A DNA stretch of 64,000 bases from Azospirillum agricola (GTDB lineage: Bacteria; Pseudomonadota; Alphaproteobacteria; Azospirillales; Azospirillaceae). Below the pieces are notes generated by a model. The model did no database searches, was not told the origin of the DNA, and was given only the letters and a program-made list of their open reading frames with translations. Shown here piece after piece: positions 30,580 to 38,788 of this stretch. Positions within the stretch are counted from its first letter, which is position 1, and each line of letters opens with the position of its first letter. The translations under genes were made by a program, and so were the position numbers. Where the stretch lies: the NCBI RefSeq assembly GCF_017876095.1, contig NZ_JAGINM010000001.1:434001-498000 (forward strand), written 5' to 3'.

Positions 30580-31547
30580 GGGTTGTATTTAGCATGGACG
30601 CTGTTGCCTCGCCTGAAGTATGGACTTACCTGGATCGTATAGTGCACCGCATAGAAGATGGGGCGCACATATGGGAAATTTACGAGCCAGACACGCTGGA
30701 GGCTAGTGAATGGTTGAAAGCAGGTCGGCGTGGCTTTCTGGAGCTTTTCGAAGGAGCTGTAAGGCGAGCATCATACCCGTCGGGTGATCTTCATAAGCGG
30801 CGAGTTGTTGTTTCTCTTGACCCGGCCAATGGGGCGCTGACTCCTCAAAAAGCTGCGAGATACGTTTCGAAGCCTCTCGCTGTTTTGGTAGAGAACCGCT
30901 TTACCGACGGGAAGTTACTCGATACGGCGCTAGAATTACTTGCTCCAGAATCGCTTAGGCTTTTGCTTGGCAGCGGCGTTCCTGATCTCATTTTGTGCGA
31001 CGGGCCGGGTGGCAATGGGGAATTGCCAAAACTCATTGAGGAGTACGTTGCGCTCGCTGCGGCCGATGGCTTGCCGAATCGGATTGTTGTTTTTACGGAT
31101 AGCGACGGGCGCTACCCAGGTCATGTTTCGAAGGAAGCGCATGCCATTGATGCTGTTTGCCGGAAATACGATATTCCCTGTTGTATCCTTAAAAAGCGCT
31201 GTATCGAAAACTACATTCCTGATGAGGTTTTGAGTGCCTGGGCCGGAAAGGCTGATAGGCGGGCGTATCGGGCTGCTGTTTCGGCGCTGCTCCGCCTTAC
31301 TACGGACCAACGGGATCACGCCCCCATAAAGTCTGGCTTGCATGAAGAAAAGCTGTTAGCGGAAGAGGAAAGCTTGTATGCATCTGTTGACCCGGTGCAG
31401 CGGACGGCAATGAGACAGGGGCTTGGTAATCGGGTGATAGAATCACTCAGCGAGCAAAGGCATGTGCTTTCCGCTGATGCGCTCCGGTGTCGGGATCAAG
31501 GCGGAGATCTTGATCATCTTGTGCAGCTGATTGTTGGCGAATTGTAA
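30576..31547 (+). CDS. TOPRIM-like protein, putative nuclease partner of the ATPase
   Basis: 323 residues. Features consistent with a TOPRIM fold are LAVLVENRFTDG (Glu106), then IVVFTDSDGRYPG (Asp175, Asp177), then ILKKRCIENYIP, a (R/K)xxIENY motif typical of OLD and DUF4435-type nucleases that partner ATPases. No exact family could be confirmed. The ATG overlaps the ATPase stop (ATGA), so the two are coupled. The ATPase plus TOPRIM layout resembles PARIS (AriA/AriB), but the ATPase belongs to a different subgroup and a third gene follows. The catalytic prediction is inferred from these motifs only. Confidence 0.75.
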   Translation: MRVVFSMDAVASPEVWTYLDRIVHRIEDGAHIWEIYEPDTLEASEWLKAGRRGFLELFEGAVRRASYPSGDLHKRRVVVSLDPANGALTPQKAARYVSKPLAVLVENRFTDGKLLDTALELLAPESLRLLLGSGVPDLILCDGPGGNGELPKLIEEYVALAAADGLPNRIVVFTDSDGRYPGHVSKEAHAIDAVCRKYDIPCCILKKRCIENYIPDEVLSAWAGKADRRAYRAAVSALLRLTTDQRDHAPIKSGLHEEKLLAEEESLYASVDPVQRTAMRQGLGNRVIESLSEQRHVLSADALRCRDQGGDLDHLVQLIVGEL

Positions 31548-31558
31548 GAGAGGTGATT

Positions 31559-33253
31559 ATGGATCACGAATTTACAATGCCAGAAGTCAGGCCAGAGATT
31601 GTATTTATACATGAATTAGTCCGCGATGTTGTCGCTGGAAAGGTGCGTATACCAAAATTCCAGAGGCCGTTCGTTTGGCGTCGGGATCAGATGATCGATC
31701 TTCTTGGCAGCATTCGGCTTCAATACCCTATTGGTAGTCTGCTGGTTTGGGAGGCCGACGTTCCTTTGGCTAGCACAGAATGGGTTGGGCCAGTTTGGGT
31801 GTCGTTGAACAATCAGGGGATTGCTTCGCACGTCCTTGACGGCCAGCAACGCCTATCGACCCTTGTTGGCGTCCTGCAAAAGCCGCGTGGGGACCAAATT
31901 GCCCGAACCGATCTAGACGACCCGGAACGCTGGCGCATTTGGTTTAATGCGCGCACCAAGAACTTTGAGCATCCAAAGTCAGGAGAGGAGATGCAGGCAT
32001 GGCATTTTCCGCTTTGGAAGCTAATGGATACCATAGAGTTTTTGGAGGAATGCAGACGCATTGTTGATAGTGGCCATCCGGAATCTGGAGCGTTTGTTGC
32101 ATCCATTCAGGATCTATCGAGAACGTTTAACTCATACAAGCTTCCTGTTATTAGGATAAAGAGCACCAAGCTTTCGCAGGCCGTTGACATCTTTGCTAGG
32201 CTTAATTCGAAGGGGCAGACTATGTCTGCCGACCAGATGGTGTCGGCGCTAAGCTATGCCGAAAATCAAGATGGCCAGCCATTGTTTAACTTGGCTGAAA
32301 AGATAGATGAGCTAATCAACCGTCTAGATGATCTTGATTTCGGTGGTATTGACCGAACAATAGTTTTGCGTGCGTTCCTGACTGCTTTGGGTGAGGATAT
32401 TTACCGTACTGATTGGACGCGACTTACCGAGGATAAAAGAGCGGAGTTGTCAAAAGGTTTGCCTGCGGTTATTGCCGAGACTGGTGATGCGCTTGAGCGA
32501 GCAGTTAAGTTTCTCCATGGCATTGGTGTGCAAACAAATAGACTCCTTCCATACGCGATGCAGTTAATAGTTCTCTGTGCCTTCTTTTTGCGATGCGCAT
32601 CGCCAACTGAAGCTCAACTAAAATTCTTACGGCAGTGGTTTTGGGTGTCGTCTTTCACTGCCCGATTTGCATCTAGCAATCCATCTCGTGATGGGTATCT
32701 CGTTGCAGAATTCCGTGATGAAGTGTCGCAAATAGCAGAACCTACATTGCTCAAAAACATGCGCCTTGATGTACCTGCGGAGCCTTTCCCAGCTACATTT
32801 GACATGCGCAGCGCTAGAGCTCGAACGCTGCTTTTGGTTATCCTTTCTCTCGCTCCTAAGCATTTAGACGGCGCGGAGGTCCCTGAGCCATGGCGTCGTA
32901 TTGCTGAGCATGGGCCTAATGCAACTGGCAAGCTACTCGCAACGGTGAAAAGCAAAGAATTGGCATCGAGCCCAGCTAATCGTATCTTGAGAATTGACCT
33001 TAGGGATCGTTCCCAAGCAAAGAATTGGCTCCTAAAGCTGGCGGAAAAGCCTGAGGACGTGAGGGGAAATGTATTGGAGAGTCATGGAATTCCTTATGAC
33101 GCGTTTCCACTGTTGATGTCGGGGGATGCTGATGCATTCCTAAGGTCTCGTCGCGACTACCTGATACAAATTGAGAAGTCGTTTATGGAGAGTGAAGGCG
33201 TGGTGCCGCCTCCGGATTTGGAGCCTAAGCTCTCTGCTATTGATACTGAGTAG
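31559..33253 (+). CDS. DUF262-family protein (ParB/Srx-like fold), third gene of the operon
   Basis: 564 residues. DUF262 motifs are clear: IPKFQRPFVWRRDQMIDLLG (31-50), HVLDGQQRLSTL (91-102) and IFARLNSKGQTMS (211-223). The Asp-Gly-Gln-Gln-Arg motif is the nucleotide-binding or hydrolysis site of the GmrS-like fold. The C-terminal half is helical and lacks an HNH (DUF1524/GmrD) motif that I can see. The ATG at 31559 has GAGAGG five bases upstream; a GTG at 31553 is less likely. It starts 11 bp after the TOPRIM gene. DUF262 proteins occur in type IV restriction (GmrSD) and other defence systems. Confidence 0.87.
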   Translation: MDHEFTMPEVRPEIVFIHELVRDVVAGKVRIPKFQRPFVWRRDQMIDLLGSIRLQYPIGSLLVWEADVPLASTEWVGPVWVSLNNQGIASHVLDGQQRLSTLVGVLQKPRGDQIARTDLDDPERWRIWFNARTKNFEHPKSGEEMQAWHFPLWKLMDTIEFLEECRRIVDSGHPESGAFVASIQDLSRTFNSYKLPVIRIKSTKLSQAVDIFARLNSKGQTMSADQMVSALSYAENQDGQPLFNLAEKIDELINRLDDLDFGGIDRTIVLRAFLTALGEDIYRTDWTRLTEDKRAELSKGLPAVIAETGDALERAVKFLHGIGVQTNRLLPYAMQLIVLCAFFLRCASPTEAQLKFLRQWFWVSSFTARFASSNPSRDGYLVAEFRDEVSQIAEPTLLKNMRLDVPAEPFPATFDMRSARARTLLLVILSLAPKHLDGAEVPEPWRRIAEHGPNATGKLLATVKSKELASSPANRILRIDLRDRSQAKNWLLKLAEKPEDVRGNVLESHGIPYDAFPLLMSGDADAFLRSRRDYLIQIEKSFMESEGVVPPPDLEPKLSAIDTE

Positions 33254-33378
33254 ATATTATCTGCTTAGAGTCCGTTTGGGAATGAAGTTTTGCCTGCTTT
33301 CCGAGCGGCAGCTGGAGACAGGCGACGCGGACGAAGGCTCGCCGAGCGAAGCAGGCGCGGCAGGAACGGCAGTCGCAG
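33254..33378. other. Junction between the defence operon and the IS remnant
   Basis: A GC shift occurs at about 33270-33300, where chromosome-like GC resumes. GAGTCCGTTTGGG at 33268-33280 could be one IS end, but no matching inverted copy was found beyond the transposase remnant, so the boundary is provisional. Confidence 0.35.
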
Positions 33379-33812
33379 CGGTACCCGACGGACTTTACGG
33401 ACACGGAGTGAGTCCTGATCGAACCGGCTGCCGCGCCCCGCCAAGCACGGCCAGCGGCGCAGCGTCGATCTCTGGGAGGTCGTGAACGTCATCCGCTACC
33501 TGGTCGCGCGGGCTGCGACTGGCGCATGCTGCCCAAGGACTTCCCGCCCTGGCAGACGGTCTCCTGGTGGTTCCGCCTTCTGGTCCGGCACTTTGCTGTT
33601 CCGCACCATTCACGACCTCGCCCTCATAATCGACCGCGAGATCGAAGGCCGGGCCGTGAGCCCGACCGCCCCGATCCTGGACAGCCAGTCGGTGAAGGCG
33701 CCCTATGCCGCGGAGCGCGGCCACGATGCCGGCAAGACGGTCACCGGGCCCAAGCGCCACACCGCGGTGGACACCGGCGGGCGGTTGCTGATGGTCCGCA
33801 TCACCCCGGCCG
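33379..33812 (+). pseudogene. IS5-family transposase, frameshifted and truncated
   Basis: Fragments in different frames read as the start of an IS5-type DDE transposase: RYPTDFTDTEW followed by an in-frame stop, then LPKDFPPWQTVSWWFR in a second frame, then LFRTIHDLALIIDREIEGR and ILDSQSVKAPYAAERG with HTAVDTGGRLLMVRITPAD in a third. The C-terminal catalytic region is absent. At least two frameshifts and a stop make it inactive. It separates the DUF262 gene from the SLATT gene. Confidence 0.85.
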
Positions 33813-33861
33813 ATGGTCGGGAGCGCATACCTGACCGTCCCTATATAGCGACAGCGTAAAG

Positions 33862-34614
33862 TCACAAGAACTGCGAATTTGACATAATAAAAACATATAC
33901 AACCCAGGAAATTACGGTCACAGCAATGGCGTGCGGCAGTATCCAGCCATTTGAGAGGCATGAATATTTGGATCTATTCCACATTACGAGCGGCATTCGC
34001 CATTTCCATCTATAATATTTGGGGAAAAGATCGGGCTCGTCGGCCAATTCTTTAATGTGATCGACATTATCGTGATTGATTGGACATTCCTCCAAAGCCC
34101 TTCTATAGTCATCCAGAAATTTCTCCAATTTTTGCTCAGCAGCTTTAGGGTCTGCATCAATGTCTATCGACTTCAGCGCAGTGTGAATTGTCGCTATTTT
34201 TCTTGCGGATTGATGAAGCAATTCGCCTTGGTAATAAAAATTCTGCGCTCCATCAATAAGGCTGGTGAATATAACGAAAACTGATAAGACGATGGAGCAT
34301 GCCATTAATATCTGACTTTGATATTGTGCGAGCTTAACAATGTTAGGAATGAGCGATATGGCTATTACATACAAAGATAGCAAGGAAACGACGTAAGATG
34401 ACCATTTCTGTCGTTTTGATAAGCGCAAGCTGCTTTGAAATCGGACATCCCTTGTTATTTCGACGCGACGCTGAAAATCTTTTATAGCATCTTTTAAAAT
34501 TTTGTTCTGAGTGCGCACTTCTGAAGAAACAGGTTCAGCCTGAATGTTGCCTTCCATGCTTTCCTCCTTCGACAAGATAGCCCCAACCTTCTTGTATCCT
34601 CGTTTTTCCGTCAC
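33862..34614 (-). CDS. SLATT-domain membrane protein (candidate immune effector)
   Basis: 250 residues. A helical N-terminus leads to FQRRVEITRDVRFQSSLRLS then KRQKWSSYVVSLLSLY, two adjacent membrane helices (about 75-92 and 100-120), a helical cytoplasmic region and a C-terminal membrane helix (about 225-247). The R-F-x-S-x-R-L signature before a paired helix is typical of SLATT domains, probably the SLATT_5 subgroup. SLATT proteins are predicted pore-forming effectors linked to nucleotide-signalling or reverse-transcriptase defence genes. No CD-NTase, SLOG protein or reverse transcriptase lies near. Codon use is AT-rich like the DUF262 operon. It is transcribed toward the IS remnant. Confidence 0.78.
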   Translation of the reverse strand: MTEKRGYKKVGAILSKEESMEGNIQAEPVSSEVRTQNKILKDAIKDFQRRVEITRDVRFQSSLRLSKRQKWSSYVVSLLSLYVIAISLIPNIVKLAQYQSQILMACSIVLSVFVIFTSLIDGAQNFYYQGELLHQSARKIATIHTALKSIDIDADPKAAEQKLEKFLDDYRRALEECPINHDNVDHIKELADEPDLFPKYYRWKWRMPLVMWNRSKYSCLSNGWILPHAIAVTVISWVVYVFIMSNSQFL

Positions 34615-35134
34615 CCGCCACTGAAATCTTCCGTTACCCCAGGCAGAGTCTGGAAGAAGAAAAATGGAAAGAACTCTGCGCCGAACTCAGCTTGCAGTGA
34701 TAAGCGGCGCCGGGTCAATTCCAGCGGCTTCTCATCCTCAAGGACGGCCAGGATGCGTGGGCTGCGCAGGTCGCCCGGCGGTGGCAATCCGACTCGCCCC
34801 CGTCACGGGGAATGTCAGGAAGTTCGTGTACGGGCCGCAGCCTCAAACGGTCAGCAGACGTGCAGATCTCCGTCCGAGTCGCTGGTTTGGGCGGGATGTG
34901 AATGCCAGGAAGCAGAGATGCGCTTCATTTGGCAACCGTATCCCTTGCGCTGCAGTACGAAGAACTGCGCTATGCTTTGATACTCCTAAGAATAAGTGAC
35001 ATCCTCCAAGGCTGATGTTCGAGTCAAGGCCCTCTTAGGGAACTGCCGAGACGTTTCATGCCTTCCAATCGCTGGCGGTTTGTAACGCGATCCCGACGCG
35101 ATTGCTGTCGGCGAAGGTTCCTGGGGTGCCCCGC
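34615..35134. other. Gap upstream of the SLATT gene and the winged-helix gene
   Basis: 520 bp. Open frames exist but have no recognisable domain, ribosome-binding site or codon bias and look like chance. No tRNA, hairpin-rich RNA or repeat array was seen. It must hold the promoters of the two divergent genes. A decayed gene is possible but cannot be shown. Confidence 0.4.
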
Positions 35135-35995
35135 ATGCCCGGTATCCTGAGCGACATCACTGGTGGCGGCGCGTTCGCCATCGTGCCAGTGGACGCGCTG
35201 ACTGACTGCACGCTCTCACGGGACGCCCGCTGGCTCTATGCGCTCCTTTGCGGGCACGCCGACCGCGCCGGCCTGTGTCGGCGCTCGTTGCGGCGCTTGG
35301 CCGATGAGCAAGGGGTGTCGCGCCGCAGCCTTCAGCGCTGGCTCGGCGAACTGGAGGAGCGCGGCCGCATCGTTCGGGTGAATGCGGAAGGCAAAGCGGG
35401 ACGGTTCCGGGTAATCCGCAATCCGGCCGATCTTCCCGCCAGCCGCGCCATCGGTGTCGCGCGAACCGATGAGCGGCGCGTACGCTATGGCGAGTACGGT
35501 CGTCGCGGTGTTTCCTCCCGCCATGGAACTGGTGACAACCCCGTCACCAGTTCGCCTGTGGATAAGGCGGCAGGGGGTGACCGCTCTGACGCCGGAGGGG
35601 TGTCGGCAGCGTCACCGGCACCCGTGACGCGGCTGTCACCCAGAACAAGACCGGATTCGGCAAGACATGTAGAACATGGCGGTGGTGCGCCACCCGGTAG
35701 GGGCCGGACGGCCGAGGAGCGCCGGGAGGCGCAGCGGCGCATCGAGCGGGAACGGGAAATCCGCCGGATCGTCCGAGACGCATTCAGGTCCCGCTTCACC
35801 GGCGTGGTGCCCGTCGGCGACATCGTGCGGGAGCGGTTGACCGAGCAGGAGATCGAGCAACTGGTGACGGGTGCGCGGCCTATGACAGATCTGCTTGCCC
35901 TACTGGGCTGTCAACCTGTCGCAAACGAATCCGATGGTGCGACTGGTCCGCAGTGCGATGCAGGGGCGGTGGGCGGTGCGCCGAAGTGTGCGTGA
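35135..35995 (+). CDS. Winged helix-turn-helix protein of the element backbone
   Basis: 286 residues. The N-terminal ~100 residues form a HTH_36-type domain: LSRDARWLYALLCGHADRAG, then SLRRLADEQGVSRRSLQRWL and LEERGRIVRV. A low-complexity middle follows and then a charged C-terminal helix region (RIEREREIRRIVRDAFRSRF). Proteins of this build serve as replication initiators or regulators in phages and integrative elements; which applies here is unknown. The ATG at 35135 (MPGILSDITGGG) fits the domain start. It is convergent with the integrase, six bases away. Confidence 0.72.
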   Translation: MPGILSDITGGGAFAIVPVDALTDCTLSRDARWLYALLCGHADRAGLCRRSLRRLADEQGVSRRSLQRWLGELEERGRIVRVNAEGKAGRFRVIRNPADLPASRAIGVARTDERRVRYGEYGRRGVSSRHGTGDNPVTSSPVDKAAGGDRSDAGGVSAASPAPVTRLSPRTRPDSARHVEHGGGAPPGRGRTAEERREAQRRIEREREIRRIVRDAFRSRFTGVVPVGDIVRERLTEQEIEQLVTGARPMTDLLALLGCQPVANESDGATGPQCDAGAVGGAPKCA

Positions 35996-36000
35996 CGCCG

Positions 36001-37335
36001 CTATCCTCCGAGCCGCACCGGCTCGGTATCCAACCCTGCCGCCTTGCGGGCCTGCATGATCGTGTGCTTCTCGACCGTCATCAGCGCCTCCCGCATTTGC
36101 CGGAGCCGGCGCGAGCGGTCGTAGACGCGCGCTGTCACTCCGTCGCTTGAGTGGCCCAGGATGCGCTTTTGCACCGCGTCGGGCGTGTCGTATTCGCCGA
36201 GGATCGAGGCGCAGGTGCGGCGCAGATCGTGCGGCGTCCAGCGCCGGCCTTCCGCGTCACGGTGGCCCAGCTTGTCAGCCAGCAGCCGGGCGGCGCACGC
36301 GAGCCCGTCCACGGTAAGCGCGCCCGCGGTCTTGCCGCTCGGGCTGGGGAACAGGGGGCCATCCCCGCACGCCTGCTGGCGGCGGCGCAGGACGCTGCGC
36401 GCCAAGGGAGGTAACGGCAGATCGCGGCGGGCCGCCGCCGTCTTGCCGCCGTGCGCGGCCACCCGCAGCAGGACAAAGCCCGTCTCGCTGTCCTCCTGAA
36501 TGTCGCGGGCTTGGACGCGCAACACCTCGCCGGCGCGCAGGCCGAGCAGTAGCGCCAGGGCCATGGCGTCGAGCGTCTGCCGGCTTATCGGGCGGGTGCC
36601 GTCTGCCTCCCGCTGGTAGATCGTGCGGCCGTCCAGCAGGCCGAGCGCCAGAGCGAACTCGCCGAGTTCACCGTCGCTCAGAATGCGGTCGCGCGAGCGC
36701 TCTGCGGCAGCGGACACCAGCAACCGATCCGCCGTGCCGCGTGTGGGGAGCCACCCCTTGTCCTCCAGGTGCCGCCACAGCGCGGTGATCACGCTGCCCA
36801 GCCGGCGCGTCTGCACGCCTTTCTGCTTGGCCTTGGCTTGGCGCCGGGCCTCACGGTCCACCACGGCCGACAGCATGGCGCGATCGACGTCGGCTGGCGC
36901 GAGCTTGCCCAGCGCCGGCACGAGATGGAGCTTCAGCAGCCGTTCCCGTTCTGTCCAGTAGCGTTCCGCCCGCCCGATCGCCTTCAGGTGCGCGATGTAG
37001 AGCGCTGCGGCGTCGGCCACCGTGCGCGGCTTCTCCAGGCCGAGTACGGCCCGCGTTTCGGCCGCCTTCGGGTCCTGGCCGCTGCGTGCCTCCGAAACGA
37101 CTCGGCCAGCGTTCAGCCGAGCATCGGACAGCGACACCGCGGGATAGGCGCCCAGTGCGACGCGGCGCTGGATGCCCTTGCCGCCGCCCTCAGCGCGGAC
37201 GCGGCAGCGGACGTACCACGTCTTGGTGCCGCTCGGATGGACCTGCAACTCGAGGCCGCCACCGTCCCTCAGAATGGCGCGAATCCCGTCCTTGGAGCGG
37301 GCGTGGCGGATCGTCGTATCGGTCAGTCTGGGCAT
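36001..37335 (-). CDS. Tyrosine-type site-specific integrase of element 1
   Basis: 444 residues. An N-terminal DUF4102-like arm-binding domain (LRDGGGLELQVHPSGTKTWYV) precedes the catalytic domain. The catalytic residues are visible: Arg in LLGLRAGEVLR, His-x-x-Arg in TPHDLRRTCASILG, His in ILGHSS and Tyr in ARVYDRSRR. P4-type integrases of this build usually use tRNA genes; here the adjacent attR matches the 3' end of zapE, so this enzyme appears to recognise a protein-coding target. Its start lies 246 bp inside attR. Confidence 0.95.
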   Translation of the reverse strand: MPRLTDTTIRHARSKDGIRAILRDGGGLELQVHPSGTKTWYVRCRVRAEGGGKGIQRRVALGAYPAVSLSDARLNAGRVVSEARSGQDPKAAETRAVLGLEKPRTVADAAALYIAHLKAIGRAERYWTERERLLKLHLVPALGKLAPADVDRAMLSAVVDREARRQAKAKQKGVQTRRLGSVITALWRHLEDKGWLPTRGTADRLLVSAAAERSRDRILSDGELGEFALALGLLDGRTIYQREADGTRPISRQTLDAMALALLLGLRAGEVLRVQARDIQEDSETGFVLLRVAAHGGKTAAARRDLPLPPLARSVLRRRQQACGDGPLFPSPSGKTAGALTVDGLACAARLLADKLGHRDAEGRRWTPHDLRRTCASILGEYDTPDAVQKRILGHSSDGVTARVYDRSRRLRQMREALMTVEKHTIMQARKAAGLDTEPVRLGG

Positions 37336-37580
37336 GGCCGTTCTTAGGCTGTCAGAAATACAGTCCGATAAATGGTGTCACAGCCAGTGTCACACAAATC
37401 ACGGATGCCAGAGGGTATGGTAGCGCATCCAAGCGTAGTCATGGCGGACAGATAAGTCGCCTGCATGATGTCACGCTTTTCGGAATAGCCCTAGGGGTTC
37501 AGCCTCTTAGCGGTCATCGAATCCTGAGATTTCCAGGGTTTTACGGCTCACGCGTTCACCTCGCCGAATGGTCTGAAAGA

Positions 37581-37600
37581 CTGATGGAGATGCAGAGCGA
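37581..37600 (+). repeat. attR of integrative element 1
   Basis: A perfect 20-bp direct repeat of 27345-27364. The distance between the copies gives an element of about 10.2 kb. Confidence 0.88.
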
Positions 37601-37631
37601 GGATTATCTGAAAAGCCAGCATCTTCCATAG
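37581..37631 (+). pseudogene. zapE: Displaced 3' fragment of zapE
   Basis: In the frame starting with att, it encodes LMEMQSEDYLKSQHLP followed by TAG at 37629-37631. This is the ZapE C-terminus left on the far side of the insertion. Its first residues equal those of the intact gene although several codons differ synonymously. Confidence 0.82.
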
Positions 37632-37788
37632 AAATGCAACTTTTCATAATGATAACTTGGGCGCGCGCTCCTCATTGCGGGCGATCGGTTCCGCTCTGGC
37701 GCGCGCAACATTCTTGACGCATTAACGACATTTGCACACCCCGGCGTCATGCTCCATAAACGAGGCGTTGCCGCTGGGAGCATCGGCT

Positions 37789-38700
37789 TTGCGCATTCTG
37801 ATCGTTGACGATTCGCCGCATCACCAGACCATGATGGTGTACGAGCTGAACAAGCTCGGCTACAGCACCAGCGTGGCCCTCAATGGCGCCGAGGCCATCG
37901 AGGCGGTGGCGCGCGAGCGGTTCGACGTCGTCATGGCCGACATCCGCCTGAAGGACATGACCGGGCTGGAGCTGTGCTGGCATCTGCGCACCGCCCAGGG
38001 GCTGCGGCATCTCTATCTCATCCTGATGATCCCCGGCAGCATGACCGACCAGTTCCACGAGCTGGTCGAGGCCGGGGCCGACGAGTTCCTGCGCAAGCCG
38101 CTGGACTGGAAATGGACGGCGGCCCGGCTGCTCGCCGCCTCGCGGGTCGTCGCGATGCAGCGCGACCTGGAGCGGCTGGCGACCACCGACGCGCTGACCG
38201 GGGCGTTGAACCGCCGCCGTTTCCTGGAGCGTGGTGGCGAGGAGTTCCTGCGCTCGCGGCGCTATGAGCGGCCGCTGTCGGTGGTGATGCTCGACATCGA
38301 CCATTTCAAGAAGGTCAACGACACCCACGGCCACGCCACCGGCGACGAGGCGATCCGCCTGACGGTGCGCTGCTGCAAGGTGGCCCTGCGCGATTGCGAC
38401 CTGATCGGCCGGCTGGGCGGCGAGGAGTTCGCGGTCGTCATGCCGGAGACCCTGCCGGTCAACGCCTTCGCCGCCGCCCAGCGGGTTCGCGAGCGCATCG
38501 CCGCGGCCGCCCTGCCGCTGGAGGCCGGCGGCGAGCTGCGGATGACGGTCAGCATCGGCCTGGCCTGGATGATGCCGGCCGACCGCGACGTCGAGCAGCT
38601 TCTCGCCCGCGCCGACGCGGCGCTCTATCGCGCCAAGCATGGCGGCCGCAACCGGGTGGAGATGGAACCGCCGGTTCCGCTGAAGTCGCGGGTCGGGTAG
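37789..38700 (+). CDS. Response regulator-diguanylate cyclase (PleD-like, REC-GGDEF)
   Basis: 303 residues. The receiver domain begins LRILIVDDSPHHQ, with the phospho-acceptor in VVMADIRLKDMTG and a conserved Lys in EFLRKPLDWKW. A GGDEF domain follows with LTGALNRRRFLERG, DIDHFKKVNDTHGHATGDE and the active-site loop RLGGEEFAVVMPE, so cyclic-di-GMP synthesis is expected. No RxxD inhibitory site is obvious at the usual position. The start is a TTG with GGGAG eight bases upstream; the frame stays open to a TTG at 37732 that has no ribosome-binding site. Confidence 0.9.
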   Translation: MRILIVDDSPHHQTMMVYELNKLGYSTSVALNGAEAIEAVARERFDVVMADIRLKDMTGLELCWHLRTAQGLRHLYLILMIPGSMTDQFHELVEAGADEFLRKPLDWKWTAARLLAASRVVAMQRDLERLATTDALTGALNRRRFLERGGEEFLRSRRYERPLSVVMLDIDHFKKVNDTHGHATGDEAIRLTVRCCKVALRDCDLIGRLGGEEFAVVMPETLPVNAFAAAQRVRERIAAAALPLEAGGELRMTVSIGLAWMMPADRDVEQLLARADAALYRAKHGGRNRVEMEPPVPLKSRVG

Positions 38701-38718
38701 GGGAGCCTTACCGCCCCA

Positions 38719-38788
38719 TCCTCACAGCCCCATCCTCACAGCCCTATCCTCACAGCCCCATCCTCACAGCTCTGTCCTCACAGCCCCG
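38719..38788. repeat. Five tandem 14-bp repeats at a convergent gene junction
   Basis: Units of TCCTCACAGCCCCA start at 38719, 38733, 38747, 38761 and 38775, with one or two changes in some. The last unit contains the stop codon of the penicillin-binding protein gene (38778-38780). Confidence 0.9.

Larger units (their letters stand above)
37336..37731. other. Right arm of element 1 and start of flanking chromosome
   Basis: It contains GTGTCAC-type repeats at 37375-37381 and 37387-37395 (also near attL), then attR at 37581-37600 and the zapE remnant to 37631. The remaining 100 bp is the upstream region of the diguanylate cyclase gene. No complete gene is present. Confidence 0.5.

Noticed and set aside
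29338..31547. Direct call as PARIS (AriA/AriB)
   Set aside because: The ATPase looks like DUF3696 rather than the AriA class, the TOPRIM partner could not be confirmed as DUF4435, and a third coupled gene is present.
31559..33253. Call as GmrSD type IV restriction enzyme
   Set aside because: Only the DUF262 (GmrS-like) motifs are visible; no DUF1524/HNH motif was found in the C-terminal half or in a neighbour.
33395..33961. 188-residue minus-strand open frame over the IS remnant
   Set aside because: It is antisense to clear IS5 transposase fragments and has no domain or ribosome-binding site.
33862..34614. CBASS or retron interpretation of the SLATT gene
   Set aside because: No CD-NTase, reverse transcriptase or msr/msd-like RNA could be seen within the element.
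34664..34999. 111-residue open frame in the gap before the winged-helix gene
   Set aside because: No ribosome-binding site, no motif and atypical composition; likely chance.
38719..38788. Possible CRISPR array
   Set aside because: The 14-bp units are directly adjacent with no unique spacers, and no cas genes are present.
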